Assembly: GCA_963748315.1 (NCBI GenBank)
Contig: CAVVIK010000003.1
Coordinates: 79,414 to 143,413 of the forward strand
Source: DASPHG01 sp963748315
GTDB lineage: Bacteria; Actinomycetota; Thermoleophilia; Solirubrobacterales; Thermoleophilaceae
Reading direction: 5' to 3'
Length of the DNA: 64,000 nt
Each line of letters begins with the position of its first letter. The first letter of the stretch is position 1. Below, one piece after another: positions 1 through 7,504 of the stretch. The notes below the pieces were generated by a model. The model did not search any database, had not been told where the DNA came from, and saw only the letters and a list, made by a program, of their open reading frames with translations. The translations under genes and the position numbers were made by a program.

Positions 1-166
1 CGAAGGCCAGCAAGTGCGGACTGGTCGGCGGCTCGGCAGCGTGGGCAACACCGGCGCGTCATCCGGCGCGCATCTCCACTTCGAGATCTGGGACGGCACG
101 TGGTACGGAAGCGGGAAGCCGTTCGACCCGTACCCCTTGCTGAAACGTTGGGACGGCTGGTCGTAA
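1..166 (+). CDS. M23 family peptidase, C-terminal end (partial)
   Basis: Only the last 54 codons lie in the window; the frame begins at base 2 and stops with TAA at 164-166. The translation carries the end of the LytM/M23 zinc peptidase fold: a GNTG turn, then S-G-A-H-L-H-F-E, whose HxH pair supplies zinc/catalytic histidines in this family, and a closing PFDPYPLLK segment typical of M23 C-termini. The family cuts peptidoglycan cross-bridges outside the membrane. The N-terminus, and any signal peptide or LysM/coiled-coil part, is outside the window, so catalytic competence cannot be judged. Confidence 0.85.
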   Translation, partial: EGQQVRTGRRLGSVGNTGASSGAHLHFEIWDGTWYGSGKPFDPYPLLKRWDGWS

Positions 167-179
167 AGACCGCTCGACG

Positions 180-599
180 CTAGTCAGCCCACCAGTCGCG
201 CCGGCCCTCGACGTCTTCGCGCGGATCCTCGCCGAGATTGGGCGCGCCGATGACGAAGATCTCGAGCCCGTCGGGCCCGGCCTCGTAGCCGCGCCACGTA
301 CCGGGCGGGACGCGCACCGCGTCCCACTCCTTTAGGGCGACGATCTCGTCGTCGAGCTTCATTCGCCCGCTCCCGCTCAGGACCACGTACACCTCTTCCT
401 GCTTGTTGTGCGTGTGGCCGTACGGAAAGCGATAGCCGGGCGGGACGCGCTGGTAGCTCAGGCCGGATTGCTCGAGCTCGAGCGTCTTGGTCGCCAAGCG
501 GAACTCCAGGTCCGGCGCGCCGTCGAAGTTGGACCCGACGTCCTCTACGTCCTCCTTGAGGTTCTTCAGCGTGAATGCTGCCTCATCCACTGACTCCAC
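180..599 (-). CDS. Cupin domain protein
   Basis: A 139-residue single-domain cupin. The first cupin motif is around residues 60-80 (G-H-T-H then Q-E-E-V-Y-V-V and G-S-G) and the second around 95-115 (V-P-P-G-T-W). The metal ligands look incomplete, with two histidines plus Glu in motif 1 but no clear His in motif 2. The GTG start is preceded by a purine-rich GGAAGAGAG. The 5' end overlaps the stop of the upstream membrane gene by 17 nt, so the two are probably cotranscribed. A paralogue with the same K-N-L-K-E-D-V start and W-W-A-D end lies at 53552-53950. Substrate unknown. Confidence 0.8.
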   Translation of the reverse strand: MESVDEAAFTLKNLKEDVEDVGSNFDGAPDLEFRLATKTLELEQSGLSYQRVPPGYRFPYGHTHNKQEEVYVVLSGSGRMKLDDEIVALKEWDAVRVPPGTWRGYEAGPDGLEIFVIGAPNLGEDPREDVEGRRDWWAD

Positions 600-1572
600 C
601 GTACGCTCTCTTCCTGACGTGCGCGGGCTTGCGGGTGATGATCCACAGCTTGTCGGCGCCCGCCCAGGCCGCGAAGCACAGTCCCCCGATGGTTCCCGTC
701 ACTGTGAGCAGTACGCCGGCGGCGGCCGTCGCGGCTACGCCGTCGCTGCCAAGGATCAGTACCGCCGCGGCTGCACCTACACCCGGACCAACCGGGAGCT
801 GACTGAGCGTCACCAGCGCTATCAGCACAGCGGTCGCATCGAAGAGCGACGCATCGACGCCGACCGCGTGGAGCAGTATCCAGTTCCGGAAGATCTGCGC
901 GAAAACCGCTACCAGCACAAAGGCGACCACACGCCGCCCGCGGCTCGCGCTCCGCAGCACCGCGAGCCCCTTCCACAGGTCACGGCCCCTGCGGAGGGCG
1001 AGATGGCGGAGGCCGGCACTGGCAACCCCGACTACCGCGAGCAGGATCAGCGGTAGCCACCATGGGAGACCGAGCGGACCGATCAGCGTGAATGACGCCA
1101 GCGCCGCGAGTGCCGCCTCGACGGCGATGATCGGAAACTCTGCCGCGATAAGCGTCGGCACCTGCGGACTGACCTCGGGCGACGAGCGGCGAAGCGCTGC
1201 AATCCGAGCGGCGACCCCGAGATGCCCGTTGATCATGCCGCCCAGAACCTGCATGCTCGAGGCGCGGAAGAGCACACGGCGCGCGACCGTCCCGCCAGCG
1301 GCCCTGATCGTCAGGTGCCACGCCTCACTGCGCGCGAGTAGAGCCACGATCTGCAACAGCGCGGTCACTGCCAGGACCCCCACGGATGCTCGGGTAAACG
1401 CGTGGGCGAACTCGTCGCCGCGTCCCGCGAGCAGGAGCGCAAGAGCTGCTGCCGTGGCGACAGACCCCAGGACCGTGATCAGTGTGCGATGACGTCGACC
1501 GACGTCACGCAGATTCGCCACGGGACTGCAAGACGGCCTCAGGCTGGTGTGTTGTCGACCCAGTTCAGCCAT
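583..1572 (-). CDS. YbhN/UPF0104-type integral membrane protein (lysylphosphatidylglycerol synthase TM-like)
   Basis: About 329 residues with six to eight hydrophobic segments. A lone TM is near residues 33-50, and paired helices follow at about 60-80, 120-160, 170-195, 215-235 and 245-300. The arrangement and the S-Q-L-P-V-G-P-G-V loop before the penultimate helices match the flippase-like region of MprF and the stand-alone UPF0104 (YbhN) family. No soluble aminoacyl-transferase domain is present, so lipid modification is not implied. The ATG at 1572 has GAGG five bases upstream and overlaps the preceding gene by 34 nt; an in-frame GTG at 1521 is an alternative. Likely cotranscribed with the GGDEF gene and the cupin. 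Confidence 0.75.
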   Translation of the reverse strand: MAELGRQHTSLRPSCSPVANLRDVGRRHRTLITVLGSVATAAALALLLAGRGDEFAHAFTRASVGVLAVTALLQIVALLARSEAWHLTIRAAGGTVARRVLFRASSMQVLGGMINGHLGVAARIAALRRSSPEVSPQVPTLIAAEFPIIAVEAALAALASFTLIGPLGLPWWLPLILLAVVGVASAGLRHLALRRGRDLWKGLAVLRSASRGRRVVAFVLVAVFAQIFRNWILLHAVGVDASLFDATAVLIALVTLSQLPVGPGVGAAAAVLILGSDGVAATAAAGVLLTVTGTIGGLCFAAWAGADKLWIITRKPAHVRKRAYGGVSG

Positions 1573-3278
1573 GCCTGCCTCGCGGCGACCTGTTCGCTCG
1601 CACGCTGAAGGCGGACGTACGCTCCGAACTCGGTAGACGTTCCAACGGCCGCGTCGAAGGACATGCCCAGCCGGTCCTGCTCGACCAGGGCCTCCTCCAG
1701 CCGTTGAACAGCGCCGTCGTGGACGTGATCGGTCGCCTCCTTCAGCTGCGCCACGCCGTTGCCCGCCTGCGCCGCCGTAGAGAAAGGAAAGGTCAGGCGA
1801 ACCTCGGTTCCTCCGGACCCGGTCCGGACATCCAACCGTCCGGTGAGGGCAGCGATGAGGGCCAGGCCCGCGCCCATACCCGCCCCGTCCACCGCCCGCG
1901 GTCTTGGCGTAAGCCCTTCGCCGTCGTCAGCGATGGTGACGAGCATCTCCAGATCGCCCACGTCGACGCTTAAACCGACGTGGGGATCGTCACGGCCCAC
2001 CGACCCGTGGACGACGGCGTTCGTGGCTGCTTCTGAGACGGCCAGCGCGACATCACCGAGTTGTTCACCTTCGATGCCAAGCTCGCGAGCGACGGCCTTT
2101 ACCTCGCCGCGAATAACGCCTACACACGAAAGGTCGGCGGCATACCGAGCGCGAAAGCGTGGGACGGAATTGGGCAGCACGTGCGCCTCCGCTCCTCTAC
2201 TGCGCGGCCGGTCGAGATTCGGCGCCGCCTGAGCTGCCTCATCGGCGCGGCGGATCAGATCGTCCAGAGAATCTTGTCGGCGCCGGTCGGCGAGGCCGAC
2301 CGTGAAGGATGCGCATGTCTTCCCCCCGGCCAGCCGGGCCGAGATCTGGTCGAAGCGCTCAGTCGCGCCGGCGACGTCTTGTCCGGCGAGCGAGCAGACG
2401 AACTCGTCGCCGCCGATCCGGGTGATCACGTCGTAGGAACGCAGACGATTCTTGATCGCGTTCACCGTTTCGCGCAGCAGCTCGTCGCCGGTCTCGTGAC
2501 CGAGCTCCTCATTGACGGTCTTCATCCCGTCGACGTCGACGAAGGCCACCACCAACGACTCGCCGCTTCGCGCCGTCCGGTCCATCTCCCGCTGAATCGC
2601 AGCGAGCCCGACGCGCCGGCGCAGCGCGCCGGTCACGTAGTCGAATCCCTCGAGAGCAAGCTCCTCCGCGGCCGTAGCGCGGTCGAGCGCGGCCTGCTTG
2701 CGGTCGAGCGCGGCTTCCTCGCGGTCGAGCGCGGCCGCTCCGCGCTGGGCCGCCGCCCGAGCCCGGCTCTGCGCCGCCCGCTTGCGGTCACCTGCAGCGT
2801 GCAGGAGCAGCTCCACTCCCCTGATCCCCTTGCCATCCCGCGACTGGCTCGCAGCCTCGAGGTGCTCGATCTCGACGTCGAGCCGCGCGGCGAGCCGGTC
2901 GCGCGCCTGGGCCGCCCGGTCGCGCTCCTCGGCGACTCGATCACGCCCACCCGCGGTCTCATCGCGGATACGCGCGCTCTCCGAGCGCGCCTCCGAAACC
3001 TCGTCGCGCTCGCGCGTGCTCTGCGACCGTTCGCGCCGACTACGCGCGTAGTCCTCCCCGTGGTCCCCGCGAGGATCACCCCCATCGACGACCGCCTGGT
3101 CGCTATCGGCCGCCCGCTGGTCCCGATCCGACGCCAGCTGGTCCCGGACGGACGCGCTCCGGTCAGCGTCCGAGGTCGTCTGGTCGAGATCCGAGCCGGT
3201 CTGGTCAGTGTCCGCCGCGATCTGGTCGCCGTCGGAGAACGTCTGAGCACGCGCCTCAAAGTCTGGATCGGTTGCCAT
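1539..3278 (-). CDS. GGDEF domain protein with heptad-repeat N-terminus and RsbW-like HATPase domain
   Basis: A 579-residue cytoplasmic signalling protein. Residues about 15-65 are a run of seven-residue repeats of the form D-Q-x-x-x-D-x, followed to about residue 210 by charged heptads of R-D-x-x-A and L-D-R-x-x-A-A type, probably one long coiled coil. A GGDEF domain follows (about 215-345) with an intact R-I-G-G-D-E-F site and F-V-D-V-D-G metal site, so c-di-GMP synthesis is possible. A GHKL ATPase/anti-sigma-like domain follows (about 365-500), with N box S-E-A-A-T-N-A and D-D-G-E-G-L. No membrane segment is seen. The combination suggests coupling of c-di-GMP to partner switching; that coupling is inference. 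Confidence 0.85.
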   Translation of the reverse strand: MATDPDFEARAQTFSDGDQIAADTDQTGSDLDQTTSDADRSASVRDQLASDRDQRAADSDQAVVDGGDPRGDHGEDYARSRRERSQSTRERDEVSEARSESARIRDETAGGRDRVAEERDRAAQARDRLAARLDVEIEHLEAASQSRDGKGIRGVELLLHAAGDRKRAAQSRARAAAQRGAAALDREEAALDRKQAALDRATAAEELALEGFDYVTGALRRRVGLAAIQREMDRTARSGESLVVAFVDVDGMKTVNEELGHETGDELLRETVNAIKNRLRSYDVITRIGGDEFVCSLAGQDVAGATERFDQISARLAGGKTCASFTVGLADRRRQDSLDDLIRRADEAAQAAPNLDRPRSRGAEAHVLPNSVPRFRARYAADLSCVGVIRGEVKAVARELGIEGEQLGDVALAVSEAATNAVVHGSVGRDDPHVGLSVDVGDLEMLVTIADDGEGLTPRPRAVDGAGMGAGLALIAALTGRLDVRTGSGGTEVRLTFPFSTAAQAGNGVAQLKEATDHVHDGAVQRLEEALVEQDRLGMSFDAAVGTSTEFGAYVRLQRASEQVAARQAWLNWVDNTPA

Positions 3279-3313
3279 CTATGCGACCTTGCGCGTGTCG
3301 TGGCATCCGCGCG

Positions 3314-3766
3314 TCACTTGCCGTTCGCCCCACGCGGCTCGAGGATGAAGACCTCAACAGCGAGGTCGGGGTCGATGTGGTTGTCGCTCATGAAACCGAT
3401 CACCTTGCGGCCGGTGAGCTCCTCGATCTCGCGGCTGACGTCGGCCTGCATGACCGCCTGCCAGCGTCGGCGCAAATCGAGGACTGCCTTCCCCTGGCCC
3501 GCGTTGCTGAGCGTCCGCTCGCCATGCGTAAGCGTGTCCTGCAGGACGACGAAGACGCCGTTCTCGCCGATCGTCGTCTTTGCCTTCGTGGGACCACGGC
3601 CGGTCGTCTCGGAGAGGGCCCGCACGACGGTCCGGGATATCTCGGCCGCGAGCTCGCCGCCGACGTGTCCCTCGTCACCGATCATCTGCGCGCGCGATCC
3701 CGCGGTCGAGTAGCGGGCGACGCTGTAGGTGGTCAGCCCACACTCGGGACAGCGGAGATACGGCAT
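3314..3766 (-). CDS. DUF2294 family protein with N-terminal CxxC
   Basis: About 150 residues from the ATG at 3766, which begins M-P-Y-L-R-C-P-E-C-G; a 5' extension to 3877 is open but not protein-like. Residues about 45-150 match the DUF2294 pattern: T-G-R-G-P-T-K, a hydrophobic strand and L-T-H-G-E-R-T-L, L-R-R-R-W-Q, then E-E-L-T-G-R-K-V and D-P-D-L-A-V-E-V-F. The N-terminal zinc ribbon keeps only one CxxC pair, so metal binding is doubtful. Function of the family is unknown. It lies 35 nt downstream of the GGDEF gene start and on the same strand. Confidence 0.75.
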   Translation of the reverse strand: MPYLRCPECGLTTYSVARYSTAGSRAQMIGDEGHVGGELAAEISRTVVRALSETTGRGPTKAKTTIGENGVFVVLQDTLTHGERTLSNAGQGKAVLDLRRRWQAVMQADVSREIEELTGRKVIGFMSDNHIDPDLAVEVFILEPRGANGK

Positions 3767-3984
3767 ATGCGCCTGCTTCCTGCGATCCGCCGGCCTCTCG
3801 AAAAGTCCCGGCGTGCTCGCATTGGTGCCCGGCAAGTTCCCGCGCAGCGCTCCCGGTGGCGTCCGGAAAGCGTTCACTGAAAAGCGTCGGTTGTTGCTCG
3901 AGTGTAGTCCTTCGCCGGGTTAGTGCCAAACAATCCACGACGCATTCGGGGCCAATCGAGCTCGGACGCCGCGAACTTGCTAGA

Positions 3985-4058
3985 TCGGGGCGACTGGATT
4001 CGAACCAGCGACCGCTCGGCCCCCAGCCGAGTGCGCTACCAGACTGCGCCACGCCCCG
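3985..4058 (-). tRNA. tRNA-Pro(GGG)
   Basis: The complementary strand folds as a full cloverleaf of 74 nt. It has a 7-bp acceptor CGGGGCG/CGCCCCG, anticodon stem CTCGG/CCGAG with loop CTGGGGG (anticodon GGG), and a T loop TTCGAAT. The discriminator is A. No CCA is encoded. Confidence 0.95.
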
Positions 4059-4092
4059 TGACGTCACGAACAGCGTAGCCGCCATCCGATAG

Positions 4093-4164
4093 AGCGGGCG
4101 ACGGGAATCGAACCCGTTCCTCGACCTTGGAAGGGTCGCATGCAGCCGTTAACACCTCGCCCGC
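4093..4164 (-). tRNA. tRNA-Gly(TCC)
   Basis: A 72-nt cloverleaf on the minus strand with acceptor GCGGGCG/CGCCCGC, anticodon stem CGACC/GGTCG around loop CTTCCAA (anticodon TCC) and T loop TTCGATT. The discriminator is U, as usual for bacterial glycine tRNAs. It lies 34 bp upstream of the tRNA-Pro gene on the same strand, so the two are probably one transcript. CCA is not encoded. Confidence 0.95.
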
Positions 4165-4182
4165 GGGTGCGGTGAGTCTAGG

Positions 4183-4770
4183 TCAGTGCGACCAGAAGGT
4201 CGTCTTCTTGCGAGCGCCGCGCCAGCTCAGACCGAAGTGGATGTGGTCCTTGTGGGCCTGGGTGTAGTCCACGTGCTTCAGACGCTTGCCCCTGTCGTTG
4301 AAGCACACCGAGTACTTGCCCATCCCGTCCGAGCCTGACCACCAGGAACGGCAGTTGTAGATGATCTCCTGAATGCCCATGCGGCGGGCGAGGGCGTGCT
4401 CGTTGCCCTTCTTGTCGGTCGCGAGCAGAAGGTCGATCAGGCGGTTCGCCGCGCGCAGTTGCTTGCGGTTACGCGAGTCGAGGTGCCAGTCGAGCGCACG
4501 GCCCTCGGCGTGGAGGCTGGCGCTGTTCTTGCCCCACCGCTCGCAGCGCATGATTCCCCACGACACGCCGGCCGCGTTCTGCTCCAGCCAGTGCTGGAGC
4601 GCGACCGTGCCGGCCTGCGGGTGCTTCTTGCAGTCCTCCGCGTGGTCGTACGCGTAGTCGTCGATCGGAAGGTTCGCCAGGCGGTTGGCTGGGTTGCCGT
4701 TGGGCAGAGCCTGGGCGAGCCCGGTGCCCACCACGGCGGCGAGCGCAAGCGTGCAGAGGAGGAGACGCAT
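4183..4770 (-). CDS. Secreted M15-like (ARB_07466-type) peptidase domain protein
   Basis: 195 residues with a cleavable signal peptide (about 1-22, ending A-Q-A). The core holds S-x-H-x-x-G-R-A-L-D near residues 85-95 and D-H-I-H-F-G near 175-182, the zinc-ligand pattern of D-Ala-D-Ala carboxypeptidase/M15-like folds. A role in peptidoglycan turnover is likely; the exact bond cut is unknown. The gene ends 18 bp before tRNA-Gly on the same strand and is divergent from the enoyl-CoA hydratase gene, with 39 bp between starts. Confidence 0.75.
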   Translation of the reverse strand: MRLLLCTLALAAVVGTGLAQALPNGNPANRLANLPIDDYAYDHAEDCKKHPQAGTVALQHWLEQNAAGVSWGIMRCERWGKNSASLHAEGRALDWHLDSRNRKQLRAANRLIDLLLATDKKGNEHALARRMGIQEIIYNCRSWWSGSDGMGKYSVCFNDRGKRLKHVDYTQAHKDHIHFGLSWRGARKKTTFWSH

Positions 4771-4809
4771 GGACGCTCAATCGACGCCCGGCTCCGCCGC
4801 GATGAAGCG

Positions 4810-5541
4810 ATGCCCGTAAAACTCCCCCACGTGTCTACACCCGATGTGGTGACAACCGAGCGCGCCAGTGGCGTCGCGGTCGTGACGCTCAACCGGCCGG
4901 AGAAGCGCAACGCGCTTTCGCTCGAGCTGCGGGCGCGGCTCACCGAGGAGCTGAACACGCTCGCCCGCGACGACGAGGTCCGCTGCCTGCTCCTCACCGG
5001 GGCCGGCTCGGCCTTCTGCGCCGGTATGGACACGAGCGAGTTCGGCGGCGACCGCGCCCACAAGGAACGCATCGTCGAGCTAAGCGTCGGCCTCTTCAGA
5101 GCGCTGGGGGCGTTCCCCAAGCCGGTCGTGGCTGCGATCAACGGCCCGGCCGTGGCGGGCGGCTTCGCGCTCGCACTCCTGTGCGACATGCGGCTCGCAT
5201 CGACCGAGGCGCGCATGGGCTTCATCGAGAACAAGGCGGGGATCCCGCCGAGCTACGCGGCCGCGCGCGCCGCGCTTCCAGCCGCACTCGCTGCGGAGCT
5301 ATGCCTGACGGGGAGGCTCCTCGACGCCGATGTGGCGGGCGGCCTGGGCGTCGTGTCCGAGGTCCACTCGCCCGAGAACCTCATGCCGCGCGCGCAGGCG
5401 CTCGCGGAGGAGATAGCCGCTGCGCCGCCGAGCGCGTCGCTCGAGACCAAACGCCGAATCCTGATCGAGCGCGAGACGTGCTGGCGCCCGCTCTTCGAAG
5501 CGGAGGAGCAGGCACTCGTCAGCGCGCTGCTCGGGTCCTAG
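4810..5541 (+). CDS. Enoyl-CoA hydratase/isomerase family protein
   Basis: 243 residues of a crotonase-fold protein. N-R-P-E-K-R-N-A-L is near residues 23-31, the CoA-binding/oxyanion segment A-F-C-A-G-M-D near 65-72, and the second oxyanion glycines in G-P-A-V-A-G-G near 106-112. The usual catalytic Glu positions are not both evident (I-E-N-K-A-G-I-P replaces the typical P-E-x-x-x-G), so hydratase activity is uncertain and an isomerase or other crotonase reaction is possible. The ATG at 4810 is chosen because the family begins about 20 residues before N-R-P-E-K; a GTG at 4831 is an alternative. Confidence 0.8.
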   Translation: MPVKLPHVSTPDVVTTERASGVAVVTLNRPEKRNALSLELRARLTEELNTLARDDEVRCLLLTGAGSAFCAGMDTSEFGGDRAHKERIVELSVGLFRALGAFPKPVVAAINGPAVAGGFALALLCDMRLASTEARMGFIENKAGIPPSYAAARAALPAALAAELCLTGRLLDADVAGGLGVVSEVHSPENLMPRAQALAEEIAAAPPSASLETKRRILIERETCWRPLFEAEEQALVSALLGS

Positions 5542-5599
5542 CCCGCGCTGCCTCCCTGACGTCTGTTGTCTTCGCCCGCCTCCTGCGGCGAAACCAGGC

Positions 5600-5848
5600 C
5601 TAGCTGGCGATCTCGGTCACCGACGTCTCGGGCACACTCGCCCGGCGATCGGTACCGCCTCTCCAATCGGGCCAACGCTTCAAGAACCGTCTCCGGCGTC
5701 TGTCATCTACGTGACGACGCTCATCGCCCGGATCGGCAAGGACCAAATGCCCGCCGCACTGGCTACAGCCGTGCTGGCCGGGTCCCCGCCAAAACAGCGC
5801 CGAGACAGCCTTCGCTCCACAGTCGACGCATCGCAAATCCACTCCCAC
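5600..5848 (-). CDS. Small zinc-ribbon protein
   Basis: 82 residues if translation starts at the GTG at 5848. Two CxxC pairs (C-V-D-C near residue 8 and C-S-Q-C near residue 28) form a probable zinc ribbon, followed by an Arg/Asp-rich tail (D-E-R-R, D-D-R-R-R-R-R). The frame is open to 6031, but a TACTCT hexamer seven bases before 5848 suggests a leaderless start there, and the longer version would run into tRNA-Trp. I do not recognise a named family; nucleic-acid binding is a guess. Confidence 0.5.
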   Translation of the reverse strand: MGVDLRCVDCGAKAVSALFWRGPGQHGCSQCGGHLVLADPGDERRHVDDRRRRRFLKRWPDWRGGTDRRASVPETSVTEIAS

Positions 5849-5855
5849 GCCGAGC

Positions 5856-5861
5856 AGAGTA
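5856..5861 (-). promoter_or_regulatory. Putative -10 element of the zinc-ribbon gene
   Basis: TACTCT on the minus strand, seven bases before GTG 5848. The spacing fits a leaderless transcript beginning at or near the start codon and supports the short gene model. Confidence 0.4.
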
Positions 5862-5976
5862 CCCCGATCGTCGCGCGTCCACAAGGAGGGGTAACCACCT
5901 TTTTTCAGGCTTAGCAGCGCAAATCGGCCACTTATGTCGGCATCTGGGACGGGAACGCTGTGGACCAGCGGCGTGG

Positions 5977-6526
5977 CTAAGCTGATCGATCCCCCGGGGG
6001 ACTGGTGTAACGGCAACATTGCGGTCTCCAAAACCGCAGCTCGAGGTTCGATTCCTCGGTCCCCCGCTTACGCCGCCTGTCGTGCAGCGAACCATCGAGC
6101 TCGAAGCCGGCTCGACTGGCCGTCCGCCGGCGATGACAGTTCGCGCAGACCACCTCGCACTGTTGGATCTCGTCGAGGATGCATTGCCAGCCCTTGTCAC
6201 GTAGGCCCTGGGAGATGCTGAAGGCCTTTTCTCCGACGTGATCGAACTCGAGCACTAGCGGATCGGTTTCACCGCAGTCCAAGCAAGGATGCGTACGGAA
6301 GAATTCCACGAGAAACGCCGCGCGCTCGCGAACGACCGTTCGCTGTACGCTCCCGCGCCCGATCGATGTACAGCTGCTTGTTCAACCGATAGTGGACCCG
6401 GTTGTACGCGGCCATGCAGGCTCGGCAGTAGGGCTGCCGAATCCCGGCCGTCTTGTTGCGCCAAGCAAAGTGGTCGATCGACTTCCAGAGCTCGCATCGC
6501 GAACAGCGCTTGCCTTCGTCGAACAT
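5977..6526 (-). pseudogene. HNH endonuclease-like protein, frameshifted
   Basis: Two overlapping frames together make one protein. From the ATG at 6526 come C-S-R-C, the F-A-W-R-N-K segment and a second pair C-R-A-C, then Y-N-R-V-H-Y and a basic helix. After a +1 shift at about 6346-6354 the other frame gives A-A-F-L-V-E-F-F, H-P-C-L-D-C-G, L-E-F-D-H-V and C-A-N-C-H-R-R-R-T, the HNH/zinc-finger nuclease core. The second frame continues antisense through tRNA-Trp to 5977; the natural C-terminus probably lies near the Lys/Arg-rich segment at about 6061-6075. The gene fills the space between tRNA-Trp and tRNA-Leu(TAG), suggesting a mobile or tRNA-associated nuclease. The break may be decay or a sequencing error. 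Confidence 0.7.
5996..6066 (+). tRNA. tRNA-Trp(CCA)
   Basis: 71 nt. Acceptor GGGGGAC/GTCCCCC, D stem GTGT/ACAT with a short AACGGCA loop, anticodon stem GCGGT/ACCGC with loop CTCCAAA (anticodon CCA), four-base variable region, T stem CGAGG/CCTCG and T loop TTCGATT. Discriminator G agrees with tryptophan identity. The D arm and acceptor differ from those I expect for actinobacterial tRNA-Trp. CCA is not encoded. Confidence 0.9.
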
Positions 6527-6607
6527 ATGTTCGTATCTTCCTGTGCGCAGCGGACAGACCCCCGACAGGCCCGGGCGTCGTCGACGCACGCCTAGAATCG
6601 GCGCGAC

Positions 6608-6692
6608 ACGCGGGCGTGGCGAAACTGGGAGACGCGCGAGCTTTAGGTGCCCGTGCGCCTTAGAGCCGTGGGGGTTCGAGTCCCTCCGCCCG
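6608..6692 (+). tRNA. tRNA-Leu(TAG)
   Basis: 85 nt with the long variable region of class II tRNAs. Acceptor GCGGGCG/CGCCCGC with discriminator A, anticodon loop TTTAGGT (anticodon TAG), T loop TTCGAGT. The anticodon stem CGAGC/GCCCG has an A-C mismatch in its third pair, and the variable arm pairs poorly, so the gene may carry base errors or be degenerating. CCA is not encoded. Confidence 0.85.
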
Positions 6693-6756
6693 CATGGTCG
6701 AGCGCGCGCAGAACCGTCGCATCCCGCTCGTATGCAGGGATAGACTTCGCACCGCG

Positions 6757-7401
6757 ATGGAGGCATCCGCGCCCGCAGTTCAGATCGATCATCCGAATCG
6801 GGACAAGCCTGAGTCGAAGGCGACGAAGGCCGCGGTCACGCTGCTCCTGCTCACGAGCGCCGGCCTGACCGCCGTAATAACGCTCGGAGGCTGGGAAGCA
6901 CTCCAAGGCGCCGAGGCGGGAGCGGTCGCCTACATCATCATCTACCTCGTCATGGCGTACTACGTCACGCGCTGGAACCGTGGCGTACTGCCGGTCGCGG
7001 CCGCGCTCGCGGTTCTCTTCATGGTCATCGCCATCGTCGCCGCGCCCGGCTGGTTCGCGCGCGACAAGGAGGGCTTCGACGACCCCGCCCTCGAGCCCGG
7101 CATCCTCGGCCTCCTGACCTTGATCCTGATCCCGGTCCAACTGCTCTTGATCGCCTTCGCGCTCCGCGGCTTCAACCAGGAGTGGAACGTCGAGGTCGAG
7201 GTCGGCGGCGGCGAGACCGAGGAGGAGCGCCAGGCACGCGAGGCACGCGAGGAGCGGGCGCGCAAGGCACGCGAGCAGCGCGCGCAGACCGCGATGCCCT
7301 GGGAGCTCCAGCAGCAGAAGGAGCAGGAGCTGCGCGAGGAGCAGCAGCGGCACATGGGCGGCGAGCCGCCCTCCGGCGGCGGCCAGCCTCCGCCGGCCTA
7401 G
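6757..7401 (+). CDS. Predicted four-helix membrane protein with charged C-terminal tail
   Basis: 214 residues from the ATG at 6757. Hydrophobic segments lie near residues 25-45, 55-72, 78-97 and 115-135. A cytoplasmic-looking tail follows, first Glu/Arg/Ala-rich (about 150-190, likely helical or coiled coil), then Gln/Glu-rich, then Gly/Pro-rich. No recognised family. A TAGACT hexamer at 6741-6746 could be its -10 element; the longer frame to 6694 would begin two bases after tRNA-Leu and is less likely. Confidence 0.6.
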   Translation: MEASAPAVQIDHPNRDKPESKATKAAVTLLLLTSAGLTAVITLGGWEALQGAEAGAVAYIIIYLVMAYYVTRWNRGVLPVAAALAVLFMVIAIVAAPGWFARDKEGFDDPALEPGILGLLTLILIPVQLLLIAFALRGFNQEWNVEVEVGGGETEEERQAREAREERARKAREQRAQTAMPWELQQQKEQELREEQQRHMGGEPPSGGGQPPPA

Positions 7402-7420
7402 CTACGCTGGATCCGCCCAA

Positions 7421-7504
7421 GCGGCGGTGCTGGAACTGGCATACAGGGCAGGCTCAAAACCTGCTGCCCCTAGGGGCTTGTGGGTTCGAATCCCACCCGC
7501 CGCA
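7421..7504 (+). tRNA. tRNA-Leu(CAA)
   Basis: 84 nt class II tRNA. Acceptor GCGGCGG/CCGCCGC, anticodon stem GCAGG/CCTGC with loop CTCAAAA (anticodon CAA), variable arm TGCCCC/GGGGC-like stem, T stem GTGGG/CCCAC with loop TTCGAAT, discriminator A. CCA is not encoded. Confidence 0.95.

Noticed and set aside
2061..3713. Long plus-strand open frame antisense to the GGDEF gene
   Set aside because: Composition is Arg/Val/Leu-rich without motifs; it is a shadow of the G+C-rich repeats on the other strand, where intact GGDEF and HATPase motifs lie.
3985..7504. tRNA cluster as an integration site for a genomic island
   Set aside because: No integrase, direct repeat of a tRNA end or composition change is visible; genes around it are ordinary housekeeping types.
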